Assembly (NCBI GenBank): GCA_037893245.1
Contig: JBAIAA010000094.1
Span: forward strand, 930,001 to 994,000
Direction: 5' to 3'
From: Crossaster papposus
Lineage: Eukaryota; Echinodermata; Asteroidea; Velatida; Solasteridae
Length of the DNA: 64,000 nt
Shown: positions 24,908-38,440 of the stretch, piece by piece
How positions within the stretch are numbered: the stretch's first letter is position 1
Layout: each line of letters opens with the position of its first letter
Program-made: the position numbers and the translations under genes
The notes under the pieces: generated by a model
What the model was told of the DNA's origin: nothing
Database searches by the model: none
What the model saw: the letters and a program-made list of their open reading frames with translations, nothing else

Positions 24908-26643
24908 TTGGCGAATAGGCCTATGCCGCCAGTGGCCTGACGCATGAATCTCACAGTTTGGGTTCTTTACATTGAGAAATTTGGCAATATTTTGTCTAAG
25001 ATGTCGAGCTGGTGAATGTCTCTTCATTCTCGAACAACGTTGAGGTTCGCAGCTCAGATATAAGTCGAGAAAATTATTCTCATTCGCAGCCATGTTTTCT
25101 TATGTGTATGTTTGTAAACGTGTATTGCCGCATAGGCCTATGCCGGCAGTGGCCTGACACATGAGTCTCACGGTTTGGATTTTTTCCAGTGAGAAATTTG
25201 GCAATATTTTGGCCCAGATGTCGACCTGGTGAGTGTCTCTTCATTCTCGAACAACGTTGAGGTTCGCAGCTCAGATATAAGTCGACAAAATTAACCTCAT
25301 TCGCAGCCATGTTTTCTTGTGTGTATGTTTGTAAACGTGTATTGCCGCATAGGCCTATGTCGCCAGTGCCCTGACGCATGAGTCTCACAGTTTGGGTTCT
25401 TTCCATTGAGAAATTTGGCAATATTTTGACTCACATGTCGAGCTGGTGAGTGTCTCTACATTCTCGAACAACGTTGAGGTTCGCAGCTCAGATATAAGTC
25501 TAGAAAATTATCCTCATTCGCAGCCATGTTTTCTTATTTGTATATATGTACACGTGTATTGCCGCATTGGCCTATGTCGCCAGTGCCCTGACGCATGAGT
25601 CTCACAGTTTCGGTCCTTTCCATTGAGAAAGTTGGCAATATTTTGGTTCAGATGTCGAGCTGGTGAGTGTCTCTTCATTCTCGAACAACGTTGAGGTTCC
25701 CAGCTAAGATATAAGTCGAGAAAATAATCCTCATTCGCAGCCACCTTTTCTGATGTGTATGTTTGTACACGTGTATTGCCGCATAGGCCTATGCCGCCAG
25801 TGGCCTGACGCATGAATCTCACAGTTTGGGTTCTTTCCATTGAGAAATTCGGCAATATTTTGTCTCAGATGTCGAGCTGGGGAGTGTCTCTTCATTCTCG
25901 AACAACGTTGAGGTTCGCAGCTCAAATATAAGTCGAGAAAATTATCCTCATTCGCAGCCATGTTTTCATATGTGTATGTTTGTACACTTGTATTGCCGCA
26001 TAGGCCTATGCCGTCAGTGCCCTGACGCATGGGTCTCACGGTTTGGTTTTTTTACAGTGAGAAATTTGGCAATATTTTGTCTCCGATGTCGAGCTGGTGA
26101 GTGTCTCTTCATTCCCGAACAACGTTGAGGTTCGCAGATCAGATATAAGTCGAGAAAATTATCCTCATTCGCAGCCACCTTTTCTGATGTGTATCTATGT
26201 ACACGTGTATTGCCGCACTGGCCTATGTCGCCAATGCCCTGACTCATGAGTCTCACAGTTTGGGTTCTTTCCATTGAGAAATTTGGCAATATTTTGGCTC
26301 AGATGTCGAGCTGGTGAGTGTCTCTTCATTATCGAACAACGTTGAGGTTCGCAGCTCAAATATAAGTCGAGAAAATTATTTTCATTCGCAGCCACCTTTT
26401 CTGATGTGTATGTTTGTACACTTGTATTGCCGCATAGGCCTATGCCGTCAGTGCCCTGACGCATGGGTCTCACGGTTTGGTTTTTTTACAGTGAGAAATT
26501 TGGCAATATTTTAGCTCAGATGTCGAGCTGGTGAGTATCGCTTCATTCTCGAACAACGTTGAGGTTCCCAGCTAAGATATAAGTCGAGAAAATAATCCTC
26601 ATTCGCAGCCACCTTTTCTGATGTGTATGTTTGTACACGTGTA
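24908..26643. repeat. 8-monomer HOR unit (1736 bp)
   Basis: Bounded by the rare landmark GGCGAATAGG at about 24908 and 26644. Order of variants follows the next unit, with a block similar to 17.95-18.5 kb inserted in its middle (about 25.4-25.9 kb). Confidence 0.75.
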
Positions 26644-28597
26644 TTGGCGAATAGGCCTATGCCGCCAGTGGCCTGACGCATGAATCTCACAGTTTGGGTT
26701 CTTTACATTGAGAAATTTGGCAATATTTTGTCTAAGATGTCGAGCTGGTGAATGTCTCTTCATTCTCGAACAACGTTGAGGTTCGCAGCTCAGATATAAG
26801 TCGAGAAAATTATTCTCATTCGCAGCCATGTTTTCTTATGTGTATGTTTGTAAACGTGTATTGCCGCATAGGCCTATGCCGCCAGTGGCCTGACACATGA
26901 GTCTCACGGTTTGGATTTTTTCCAGTGAGAAATTTGGCAATATTTTGGCCCAGATGTCGACCTGGTGAGTGTCTCTTCATTCTCGAACAACGTTGAGGTT
27001 CGCAGCTCAGATATAAGTCGACAAAATTAACCTCTATCGCAGCCATGTTTTCTTGTGTGTATCTATGTACACGTGTATTGTCGCATAGGCCTATGCCGTC
27101 AGTGCCCTGACGCATGAGTCTCACGGTTTGGGTTTTTTCCAGTGAGAAATTTGGCAATATTGTGGCTCCGATGTCGAGCTGGTGAGTGTCTCGTCATTCT
27201 CAAACAACGTTGAGGTTCTCAGCTCAGATATAAGTCAAGACAATTATCCTCATTCGCAGCAACTTTTCCTTATGTGTATGTTTGTACACGTGTATTGCCG
27301 CATAGGCCTATGCCGCCAGTGGCCTGACGCATGAATCTCACAGTTTGGGTTCTTTCCATTGAGAAATTTGGCAATATTTTGTCTAAGATGTCGAGCTGGT
27401 GAATGTCTCTTCATTCTCGAACAACGTTGAGGTTCGCAGCTCAGATATAAGTCGAGAAAATTATCCTCATTCGCAGCCATGTTTTCTTATGTGTATGTTT
27501 GTAAACGTGTATTGCCGCATAGGCCTATGCCGCCAGTGGCCTGACGCATGAGTCTCACGGTTTGGTTTTTTTCCAGTGAGAAGTTTGGCAATATTGTGGC
27601 TCAGATGTTGAGCTTGTGAGTGTCTCTTCATTCTCGAACAACGTTGAGGTTCGCAGCTCAAATAGAAGTCGAGAAAATTATCCTCATTCGCAGCCAACTT
27701 TTCTGATGTGTATGTTTGTACACTTGTATGGCCGCATAGGCCTATGCCGTCAGTGCCCTGACGCATGGGTCTCACGGTTTGGGTTTTTTTTCAGTGAGAA
27801 ATCTGGCAATATTTTGGCTCCGATGTCGAGCTGGTGAGTGTCTCTTCATTCCCGAACAACGTTGAGGTTCGCAGATCAGATATAAGTCGAGAAAATTATC
27901 CTCATTCGCAGCCACCTTTTCTGATGTGTATCTATGTACACGTGTATTGCCGCACTGGCCTATGTCGCCAATGCCCTGACTCATGAGTCTCACAGTTTGG
28001 GTTCTTTCCATTGAGAAATTTGGCAATATTTTGGCTCAGATGTCGAGCTGGTGAGTGTCTCTTCATTATCGAACAACGTTGAGGTTCGCAGCTCAAATAT
28101 AAGTCGAGAAAATTATTTTCATTCGCAGCCACCTTTTCTGATGTGTATGTTTGTACACTTGTATTGCCGCATAGGCCTATGCCGTCAGTGCCCTGACGCA
28201 TGGGTCTCACGGTTTGGTTTTTTTACAGTGAGAAATTTGGCAATATGTTGGCTCCGATGTCGAGCTGGTGAGTGTCTCTTCATTCTCGTACAACGTTGAG
28301 GTTCGCAGCTCAGATATAAGTCGAGAAAATTATTTTCATTCGCAGCCATGTTTTCTTATGTGTATCTATGTACACGTGTATTGCCGCATTGGCCTAGGTC
28401 GCCAGTGCCCTGACGCATGAGTCTCACAGTTTGGGTTCTTTCCATTGAGAAATTTGGCAATATTTTAGCTCAGATGTCGAGCTGGTGAGTATCGCTTCAT
28501 TCTCGAACAACGTTGAGGTTCCCAGCTAAGATATAAGTCGAGAAAATAATCCTCATTCGCAGCCACCTTTTCTGATGTGTATGTTTGTACACGTGTA
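26644..28597. repeat. 9-monomer HOR unit (1954 bp)
   Basis: Bounded by the same landmark at about 26644 and 28598. It is one monomer longer than the previous unit and includes one full 651 bp trimer (26.80-27.46 kb) of the type that forms the array at 19.6-22.3 kb. Confidence 0.75.
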
Positions 28598-29210
28598 TTG
28601 GCGAATAGGCCTATGCCGCCAGTGGCCTGACGCATGAATCTCACAGTTTGGGTTCTTTACATTGAGAAATTTGGCAATATTTTGTCTAAGATGTCGAGCT
28701 GGTGAATGTCTCTTCATTCTCGAACAACGTTGAGGTTCGCAGCTCAGATATAAGTCGAGAAAATTATTCTCATTCGCAGCCATGTTTTCTTATGTGTATG
28801 TTTGTAAACGTGTATTGCCGCATAGGCCTATGCCGCCAGTGGCCTGACACATGAGTCTCACGGTTTGGGTTTTTTCCAGTGAGAAATTTGGCAATATTTT
28901 GGCCCAGATGTCGACCTGGTGAGTGTCTCTTCATTCTCGAACAACGTTGAGGTTCGCAGCTCAGATATAAGTCGACAAAATTAACCTCATTCGCAGCCAT
29001 GTTTTCTTGTGTGTATCTATGTACACGTGTATTGTCGCATAGGCCTATGCCGTCAGTGCCCTGACGCATGAGTCTCACGGTTTGGGTTTTTTCCAGTGAG
29101 AAATTTGGCAATATTGTGGCTCCGATGTCGAGCTGGTGAGTGTCTCGTCATTCTCAAACAACGTTGAGGTTCTCAGCTCAGATATAAGTCAAGACAATTA
29201 TCCTCATTCG
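28598..29210. repeat. Truncated HOR unit
   Basis: Starts like the two preceding units but passes after about 29.2 kb into monomers with GGTTCTCAGCTCAG and GTCAAGAAAATT that belong to the right-hand family. Confidence 0.65.
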
Positions 29211-29870
29211 CAGCAACTTTTCCTTATGTGTATGTTTGTACACGTGTATTGCCGCATAGGCCTATGCCGCCAGTGGCCTGACGCATGAGTCTCACGGTTT
29301 GGGTTTTTTCCAGTGAGAAATTTGGCAATATTTTGGCTCCGATGTCGAGCTGGTGAGTGTCTCGTCATTCTCGAACAACGTTGAGGTTCTCAGCTCAGAT
29401 ATAAGTCAAGAAAATTATCCTCATTCGCAGCCACCTTTTCTTATGTGTATGTTTGTACACGTGTATTGCCGCATAGGCCTATGCCGCCAGTGGCCTGACG
29501 CATGAGTCTCACGGTTTGGGTTTTTTCCAGTGAGAAATTTGGCAATATTTTGGCTCCGATGTCAAGCTGGTGAGTGTCTCGTCATTCTCGAACAACGTTG
29601 AGGTTCTCAGCTCAGATATAAGTCAAGAAAATTATCCTCATTCGCAGCCACCTTTTCTTATGTGTATATTTGTACACGTGTATTGCCGCATAGGCCTATG
29701 CCGCCAGTGGCCTGCCGCATGAGTCTCACAGTTTGGGTTCTTTCTATTGAGAAATTTGGCAATATTTTGGCTCAGATGTTGAGCTGGTGAGTGTCTCTTC
29801 ATTCTCAAACAACGTTGAGGTTCGCAGCTCAGATATAAGTCAAGAAAATTATCCTCATTCGCAGCCACCT
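29211..29870. repeat. Run of homogenised GTCAAG-type monomers
   Basis: Neighbouring monomers with CTCGTCATTCTCG, GGTTCTCAGCTCAG and GTCAAGAAAATT are almost identical to each other at 217 bp spacing. Similar runs occur at about 33.66-34.28, 35.84-36.38, 42.70-43.02, 47.93-48.44, 51.84-52.37 and 52.92-53.23 kb, so this run is a recurring module of the right-hand half. Confidence 0.75.
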
Positions 29871-32800
29871 TTTCTTATGTGTATGTGTGTACACGTGTAT
29901 TGTCGCATTGGCCTATGCCGCCTGTGCCCTGACGCATGAGTCTCACAGTTTGGGTTCTTTCTATTGAGAAATTTAGCAACATATTTTGTTTCCGATGTCG
30001 AGCTGGTGAGTGTCTCTTCATTCTTGAATAACGTTGAGGTTCGCAGCTCAAATATATGTCGAGAAAATTATCCTCATTCGCAGCCATGTTTTCTTATGTG
30101 TATCTATGTACACGAGTATTGCCGCATTGGACTAGGTCGCCAGTGCCCTGACGCATGAGTCTCACAGTTTGGGTTCTTTTCATTGGGAAATTTGGCAATA
30201 TTTTGGCTCAGATGTCGAGCTGGTGAGTATTTCTTCATTCTCGAACAACGTTGAGGTTCCCAGCTAAGATAAAAGTCGAGAAAATAATTCTCATTCGCAG
30301 CCACCTTTTCTGATGTGTATGTTTGTACACGTGTATTGCCGCATTGGCCTATGCCGCCAGTGCCCTGGCGCATGAGTCTCACAGTTTGGGTTCTTTCTAT
30401 TGAAAAATTTGGCAATATTTTGGCTCCGATGTTGAGCTGGTAAGTGTCTCTTCATTCTCGAACAACGTTGAGGTTCGCAGATCAAATATAAGTCGAGAAA
30501 ATTATCCTCATTCGCAGCCACCTTTTCTGATGTGTATGTTTGTACACTTGTATTGCCGCATAGGCCTATGCCGTCAGTGCCCTGACGCATGGGTCTCACG
30601 GTTTGGGTTTTTTCCAGTGAGAAATTTGGCAATATTTTGGCTCAGATGTCGACCTGGTGAGTGTCTCTTCATTCTCGAACAACGTTGAGGTTCGCAGCTC
30701 AGATATAAGTCGAGAAAATTAACCTCTTTCCTAGCCATGTTTTCTTGTGTGTATCTATGTACACGTGTATTGCCGCATAGGCCTATGCCGTCAGTGCCCT
30801 GACGCATGAGTCTCACAGTTTGGGTTCTTTCTATTGAGAAATTTAGCAAAATATTTTGGCTCCGATGTCGAGCTGGTGAGTGTCTCTTCATTCTCGAACA
30901 ACGTTGAGGTTCGCAGCTCAAATATAAGTCGAGAAAATTATCCTCATTCGCAGCCATGTTTTCTTATGTGTATCTATGTACACGAGTATTGCCGCATTGG
31001 CGTAGGTCGCCAGTGCCCTGACGCATGAGTCTCACAGTTTGGGTTTTTTTCCAGTGAGAAATTTGGCAATATTTTGGATCCGATGTCGAGCTGGTGAGTG
31101 TCTCGTCATTCTCGAACAACGTTGAGGTTCTCAGCTCAGATATAAGTCGAGAAAATTATCCTCATTCGCAGCCACCTTTTCTCATGTGTATGTTTGTACA
31201 CGTGTATTGCCGCATAGGCCTATGCCGCCAGTGGTCTGACGCATGAGTCTCACGGTTTGGGTTTTTTCCAGTGAGAAATTTGGCAATATTTTGGCTCCGA
31301 TGTCGAGCTGGTGAGTGTCTCGTCATTCTCGAACAACGTTGAGGTTCTCAGCTCAGATATAAGTCGAGAAAATTATCCTCATTCGCAGCCACCTTTTCTG
31401 ATGTGTATGTTTGTACACTTGTATTGCCGCATAGGCCTATGCCGTCAGTGCCCTGACGCATGGGTCTCACGGTTTGGGTTTTTTCCAGTGAGAAATTTGG
31501 CAATATTTTGGCTCAGATGTCGACCTGGTGAGTGTCTCTTCATTCTCGAACAACGTTGAGGTTCGCAGCTCAGATATAAGTCGAGAAAATTAACCTCTTT
31601 CCTAGCCATGTTTTCTTGTGTGTATCTATGTACACGTGTATTGCCGCATAGGCCTATGCCGTCAGTGCCCTGACGCATGAGTCTCACAGTTTGGGTTCTT
31701 TCTATTGAGAAATTTAGCAAAATATTTTGGCTCCGATGTCGAGCTGGTGAGTGTCTCTTCATTCTCGAACAACGTTGAGGTTCGCAGCTCAAATATAAGT
31801 CGAGAAAATTATCCTCATTCGCAGCCATGTTTTCTTATGTGTATCTATGTACACGAGTATTGCCGCATTGGCCTAGGGAGCCAGTGCCCTGACGCATGAG
31901 TCTCACAGTTTGGGTTCTTTTCATTGGGAAATTTGGCAATATTTTGGCTCAGATGTCGAGCTGGTGAGTATTTCTTCATTCTCGAACAACGTTGAGGTTC
32001 CCAGCTAAGATAAAAGTCTAGAAAATAATCCTCATTCGCAGCCACCTTTTCTGATATGTATGTTTGTACACGTGTATTGCCGCATTGGCCTATGCCGCCA
32101 GTGCCCTGACGCATGAGTCGCACAGTTTGGGTTCTTTCTATTGAAAAATTTGGCAATATTTAGGCTCCGATGTTGAGCTGGTAAGTGTCTCTTCATTCTC
32201 GAACAACGTTGAGGTTCGCAGATCAAATGTAAGTCGAGAAAATTATCCTCATTCGCAGCCACCTTTTCTGATGTGTATGTTTGTACACTTGTATTGCCGC
32301 ATAGGCCTATGCCGTCAGTGCCCTGACGCATGGGTCTCACGGTTTGGGTTTTTTCCAGTGAGAAATTTGGCAATATTTTGGCTCCGATGTCGAGCTGGTG
32401 AGTGTCTCGTCATTCTCGAACAACGTTGAGGTTCTCAGCTCAGATATAAGTCAAGAACATTATCCTCATTCGCAGCCACCTTTTCTTATGTGTATGTTTG
32501 TACACGTGTATTGCCGCATAGGCCTATGCCGTCAGTGCCCTGACGCATGAGTCTCACAGTTTGGGTTCTTTCTATTGAGAAATTTAGCAAAATATTTTGG
32601 CTCCGATGTCGAGCTGGTGAGTGTCTCTTCATTCTCGAACAACGTTGAGGTTCGCAGCTCAAATATAAGTCGAGAAAATTATCCTCATTCGCAGCCATGT
32701 TTTCTTATGTGTATCTATGTACACGAGTATTGCCGCATTGGCCTAGGTCGCCAGTGCCCTGACGCATGAGTCTCACAGTTTGGGTTCTTTTCATTGGGAA

Positions 32801-33470
32801 ATTTGGCAATATTTTGGCTCAGATGTCGAGCTGGTGAGTATTTCTTCATTCTCGAACAACGTTGAGGTTCCCAGCTAAGATAAAAGTCGAGAAAATAATC
32901 CTCATTCGCAGCCACCTTTTCTGATATGTATGTTTGTACACGTGTATTGCCGCATTGGCCTATGCCGCCAGTGCCCTGACGCATGAGTCTCACAGTTTGG
33001 GTTCTTTCTATTGAAAAATTTGGCAATATTTTGGCTCCGATGTTGAGCTGGTAAGTGTCTCTTCATTCTCGAACAACGTTGAGGTTCGCAGTTCAAATAT
33101 AAGTCGAGAAAATTATCCTCATTCGCAGCCACCTTTTCTGATGTGTATGTTTGTACACTTGTATTGCCGAATAGGCCTATGCCGTCAGTGCCCTGACGCA
33201 TGGGTCTCACGGTTTGGGTTTTTTCCAGTGAGAAATTTGGCAATATTTTGGCTCAGATGTCGACCTGGTGAGTGTCTCTTCATTCTCGAACAACGTTGAG
33301 GTTCGCAGCTCAGATATAAGTCGAGAAAATTAACCTCTTTCCTAGCCATGTTTTCTTGTGTGTATCTATGTACACGTGTATTGCCGCATAGGCCTATGCC
33401 GTCAGTGCCCTGACGCATGAGTCTCACAGTTTGGGTTCTTTCCATTGAGAGATTTGGCAATATTTTGGCT
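29871..33470. repeat. 870 bp tetramer HOR, run 1
   Basis: Landmark CACTTG lies at 30545, 31416, 32286 and 33156, giving units of 871, 870 and 870 bp. A unit is four monomers of 217+219+217+217 bp; the two extra bases come from TTAGCAAAATATTTT replacing TTGGCAATATTTT. The CACGTG core is present in every second monomer, and the intervening monomers have CACTTG or CACGAG in turn. The segment 29.64-31.03 kb is repeated at 36.38-37.77 kb (offset 6742). Confidence 0.9.
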
Positions 33471-36400
33471 CAGATGTCGAGCTGGTGAGTGTCTCTTCAT
33501 TCTCGAACAACGTTGAGGTTCGCAGCTCCAATATAAGTCGAGAAAATTGTCATCATTGGCAGCCACCTTTTCTGATGTGTATGTTTGTACACGTGTTTTG
33601 CCGCATAGGCCTATGCCGTCAGTGCCCTGACACATGGGTCTCACGGTTTGGGTTTTTTTCCAGTGAGAAATTTGGCAATATTTTGGCTCCGATGTCGAGC
33701 TGGTGAGTGTCTCGTCATTCTCGAACAACGTTGAGGTTCTCAGCTCAGATATAAGTCGAGAAAATTATCCTCATTCGCAGCCACCTTTTCTCATGTGTAT
33801 GTTTGTACACGTGTATTGCCGCATAGGCCTATGCCGCCAGTGGCCTGACGCATGAGTCTCACGGTTTGGGTTTTTTTCAGTGAGAAATTTGGCAATATTT
33901 TGGCTCCGATGTCGAGCTGGTGAGTGTCTCGTCATTCTCGAACAACGTTGAGGTTCTCAGCTCAGATATAAGTCAAGAAAATTATCCTCATTCGCAGCCA
34001 CCTTTTCTTATGTGTATGTTTGTACACGTGTATTGCCGCATAGGCCTATGCCGCCAGTGGCCTGACGCATGAGTCTCACGGTTTGGGTTTTTTCCAGTGA
34101 GAAATTTGGCAATATTTTGGCTCCGATGTCGAGCTGGTGAGTGTCTCGTCATTCTCGAACAACGTTGAGGTTCTCAGCTCAGATATAAGTCAAGAAAATT
34201 ATCCTCATTCGCAGCCACCTTTTCTTATGTGTATGTTTGTACACGTGTATTGCCGCATAGGCCTATGCCGCCAGTGGCCTGCCGCATGAGTCTCACAGTT
34301 TGGGTTCTTTCTATTGAGAAATTTAGCAAAATATTTTGTTTCCGATGTCGAGCTGGTGAGTGTCTCTTCATTCTCGAATAACGTTGAGGTTCGCAGCTCA
34401 AATATATGTCGAGAAAATTATCCTCATTCGCAGCCATGTTTTCTTATGTGTATGTTTGTACACTTGTATTGCCGCATAGGCCTATGCCGTCAGTGCCCTG
34501 ACGCATGGGTCTCACGGTTTGGGTTTTTTCCAGTGAGAAATTTGGCAATATTTTGGCTCAGATGTCGACCTGGTGAGTGTCTCTTCATTCTCGAACAACG
34601 TTGAGGTTCGCAGCTCAGATATAAGTCGAGAAAATTAACCTCTTTCCTAGCCATGTTTTCTTGTGTGTATCTATGTACACGTGTATTGCCGCATAGGCCT
34701 ATGCCGTCAGTGCCCTGACGCATGAGTCTCACAATTTGGGTTCTTTCTATTGAGAAATTTAGCAAAATATTTTGGCTCCGATGTCGAGCTGGTGAGTGTC
34801 TCTTCATTCTCGAACAACGTTGAGGTTCGCAGCTCAAATATAAGTCGAGAAAATTATCCTCATTCGCAGCCATGTTTTCTTATGTGTATCTATGTACACG
34901 AGTATTGCCGCATTGGCCTAGGTCGCCAGTGCCCTGACGCATGAGTCTCACAGTTTGGGTTCTTTTCATTGGGAAATTTGGCAATATTTTGGCTCAGATG
35001 TCGAGCTGGTGAGTATTTCTTCATTCTCGAACAACGTTGAGGTTCCCAGCTAAGATAAAAGTCGAGAAAATAATCCTCATTCGCAGCCACCTTTTCTGAT
35101 ATGTATGTTTGTACACGTGTATTGCCGCATTGGCCTATGCCGCCAGTGCCCTGACGCATGAGTCTCACAGTTTGGGTTCTTTCTATTGAAAAATTTGGCA
35201 ATATTTTGGCTCCGATGTTGAGCTGGTAAGTGTCTCTTCATTCTCGAACAACGTTGAGGTTCGCAGATCAAATATAAGTCGAGAAAATTATCCTCATTCG
35301 CAGCCACCTTTTCTGATGTGTATGTTTGTACACTTGTATTGCCGCATAGGCCTATGCCGTCAGTGCCCTGACGCATGGGTCTCACGGTTTGGGTTTTTTC
35401 CAGTGAGAAATTTGGCAATATTTTGGCTCAGATGTCGACCTGGTGAGTGTCTCTTCATTCTCGAACAACGTTGAGGTTCGCAGCTCAGATATAAGTCGAG
35501 AAAATTAACCTCTTTCCTATCCATGTTTTCTTGTGTGTATCTATGTACACGTGTATTGCCGCATAGGCCTATGCCGTCAGTGCCCTGACGCATGAGTCTC
35601 ACAGTTTGGGTTCTTTCCATTGAGAGATTTGGCAATATTTTGGCTCAGATGTCGAGCTGGTGAGTGTCTCTTCATTCTCGAACAACGTTGAGGTTCGCAG
35701 CTCCAATATAAGTCGAGAAAATTGTCATCATTGGCAGCCACCTTTTCTGATGTGTATGTTTGTACACGTGTTTTGCCGCATAGGCCTATGCCGTCAGTGC
35801 CCTGACGCATGGGTCTCACGGTTTGGGTTTTTTTCCAGTGAGAAATTTGGCAATATTTTGGCTCCGATGTCGAGCTGGTGAGTGTCTCGTCATTCTCGAA
35901 CAACGTTGAGGTTCTCAGCTCAGATATAAGTCGAGAAAATTATCCTCATTCGCAGCCACCTTTTCTCATGTGTATGTTTGTACACGTGTATTGCCGCATA
36001 GGCCTATGCCGCCAGTGGCCTGACGCATGAGTCTCACGGTTTGGGTTTTTTCCAGTGAGAAATTTGGCAATATTTTGGCTCCGATGTCGAGCTGGTGAGT
36101 GTCTCGTCATTCTCGAACAACGTTGAGGTTCTCAGCTCAGATATAAGTCAAGAAAATTATCCTCATTCGCAGCCACCTTTTCTTATGTGTATGTTTGTAC
36201 ACGTGTATTGCCGCATAGGCCTATGCCGCCAGTGGCCTGACGCATGAGTCTCACGGTTTGGGTTTTTTCCAGTGAGAAATTTGGCAATATTTTGGCTCCG
36301 ATGTCGAGCTGGTGAGTGTCTCGTCATTCTCGAACAACGTTGAGGTTCTCAGCTCAGATATAAGTCAAGAAAATTATCCTCATTCGCAGCCACCTTTTCT

Positions 36401-36500
36401 TATGTGTATGTTTGTACACTTGTATTGCCGCATAGGCCTATGCCGCCAGTGGCCTGCCGCATGAGTCTCACAGTTTGGGTTCTTTCTATTGAGAAATTTG
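32500..36500. repeat. 2175 bp duplication of a 10-monomer segment
   Basis: 32.50-34.32 kb matches 34.68-36.50 kb at an offset of 2175 bp (ten monomers plus five bases). Shared rare variants include GAAAATTGTCATCATTGGC and ACGTGTTTTGCCGC. The segment joins the end of a tetramer run to a run of GTCAAG-type monomers. It overlaps the tetramer run listed before it. Confidence 0.8.
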
Positions 36501-37770
36501 GCAATATTTTGGCTCAGATGTTGAGCTGGTGAGTGTCTCTTCATTCTCAAACAACGTTGAGGTTCGCAGCTCAGATATAAGTCAAGAAAATTATCCTCAT
36601 TCGCAGCCACCTTTTCTTATGTGTATGTGTGTACACGTGTATTGCCGCATTGGCCTATGCCGCCTGTGCCCTGACGCATGAGTCTCACAGTTTGGGTTCT
36701 TTCTATTGAGAAATTTAGCAAAATATTTTGTTTCCGATGTCGAGCTGGTGAGTGTCTCTTCATTCTCGAATAACGTTGAGGTTCGCAGCTCAAATATATG
36801 TCGAGAAAATTATCCTCATTCGCAGCCATGTTTTCTTATGTGTATCTATGTACACGAGTATTGCCGTATTGGCCTAGGTCGCCAGTGCCCTGACGCATGA
36901 GTCTCACAGTTTGGGTTCTTTTCATTGGGAAATTTGGCAATATTTTGGCTCAGATGTCGAGCTGGTGAGTATTTCTTCATTCTCGAACAACGTTGAGGTT
37001 CCCAGCTAAGATAAAAGTCGAGAAAATAATCCTCATTCGCAGCCACCTTTTCTGATGTGTATGTTTGTACACGTGTATTGCCGCATTGGCCTATGCCGCC
37101 AGTGCCCTGACGCATGAGTCTCACAGTTTGGGTTCTTTCTATTTAAAAAATTGGCAATATTTTGGCTCCGATGTTGAGCTGGTAAGTGTCTCTTCATTCT
37201 CGAACAACGTTGAGGTTCGCAGATCAAATATAAGTCGAGAAAATTATCCTCATTCGCAGCCACCTTTTCTGATGTGTATGTTTGTACACTTGTATTGCCG
37301 CATAGGCCTATGCCGTCAGTGCCCTGACGCATGGGTCTCACGGTTTGGGTTTTTTCCAGTGAGAAATTTGGCAATATTTTGGCTCAGATGTTGACCTGGT
37401 GAGTGTCTCTTCATTCTCGAACAACGTTGAGGTTCGCAGCTCAGATATAAGTCGAGAAAATTAACCTCTTTCCTAGCCATGTTTTCTTGTGTGTATCTAT
37501 GTACACGTGTATTGCCGCATAGGCCTATGCCGTCAGTGCCCTGACGCATGAGTCTCACAGTTTGGGTTCTTTCTATTGAGAAATTTAGCAAAATATTTTG
37601 GCTCCGATGTCGAGCTGGTGAGTGTCTCTTCATTCTCGAACAACGTTGAGGTTCGCAGCTCAAATATAAGTCGAGAAAATTATCCTCATTCGCAGCCATG
37701 TTTTCTTATGTGTATCTATGTACACGAGTATTGCCGCATTTGCCTAGGTCGCCAGTGCCCTGACGCACGA
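36501..37770. repeat. Tetramer-type segment, copy of 29.76-31.03 kb
   Basis: Continues the 6742 bp offset match to the segment that begins at 29638. CACTTG at 37287 is 870 bp after 36417, so the tetramer register holds here. The match ends at about 37.77 kb. Confidence 0.75.
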
Positions 37771-38430
37771 GTCTCACAGTTTGGGTTCTTTTCATTGGGA
37801 AATTTGGCAATATTTTGGCTCAGATGTCGAGCTGGTGAGTATTTCTTCATTCTCGAACAACGTTGAGGTTCCCAGCTAAGATAAAAGTCGAGAAAATAAT
37901 CCTCATTCGCAGCCACCTTTTCTGATGTGTATGTTTGTACACGTGTATTGCCGCATTGGCCTATGCCGCCAGTGCCCTGACGCATGAGTCTCACAGTTTG
38001 GGTTCTTTCTATTGAAACAATTGGCAATATTTTGTTTCCGATGTCGAGCTGGTGAGTGTCTCTTCATTCTCGAATAACGTTGAGGTTCGCAGCTCAAATA
38101 TATGTCGAGAAAATTATCCTCATTTGCAGCCATGTTTTCTTATGTGTATCTATGTACACGAATATTGCCGCATTGGCCTAGGTCGCCAGTGCCCTGACGC
38201 ATGAGTCTCACAGTTTGGGTTCTTTTCATTGGGACATTTGGCAATATTTTGGCTCAGATGTCGAGCTGGTGAGTATTTCGTCATTCTCGAACAACGTTGA
38301 GGTTCCCAGCTAAGATAAAAGTCGAGAAAATAATCCTCATTCGCAGCCACCTTTTCTGATGTGTATGTTTGTACACGTGTATTGCCGCATTGGCCTATGC
38401 CGCCAGTGCCCTGACGCATGAGTCTCACAG

Positions 38431-38440
38431 TTTGGGTAAG
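38431..38440. other. 50 bp deletion junction in a monomer
   Basis: The sequence passes from CACAGTTTGGG directly into TAAGTGTCTC. Complete monomers of this type have 50 further bases between the two. Both deletion borders contain GGT, so a short-homology deletion is likely. The same junction occurs at 40116-40125. Confidence 0.85.
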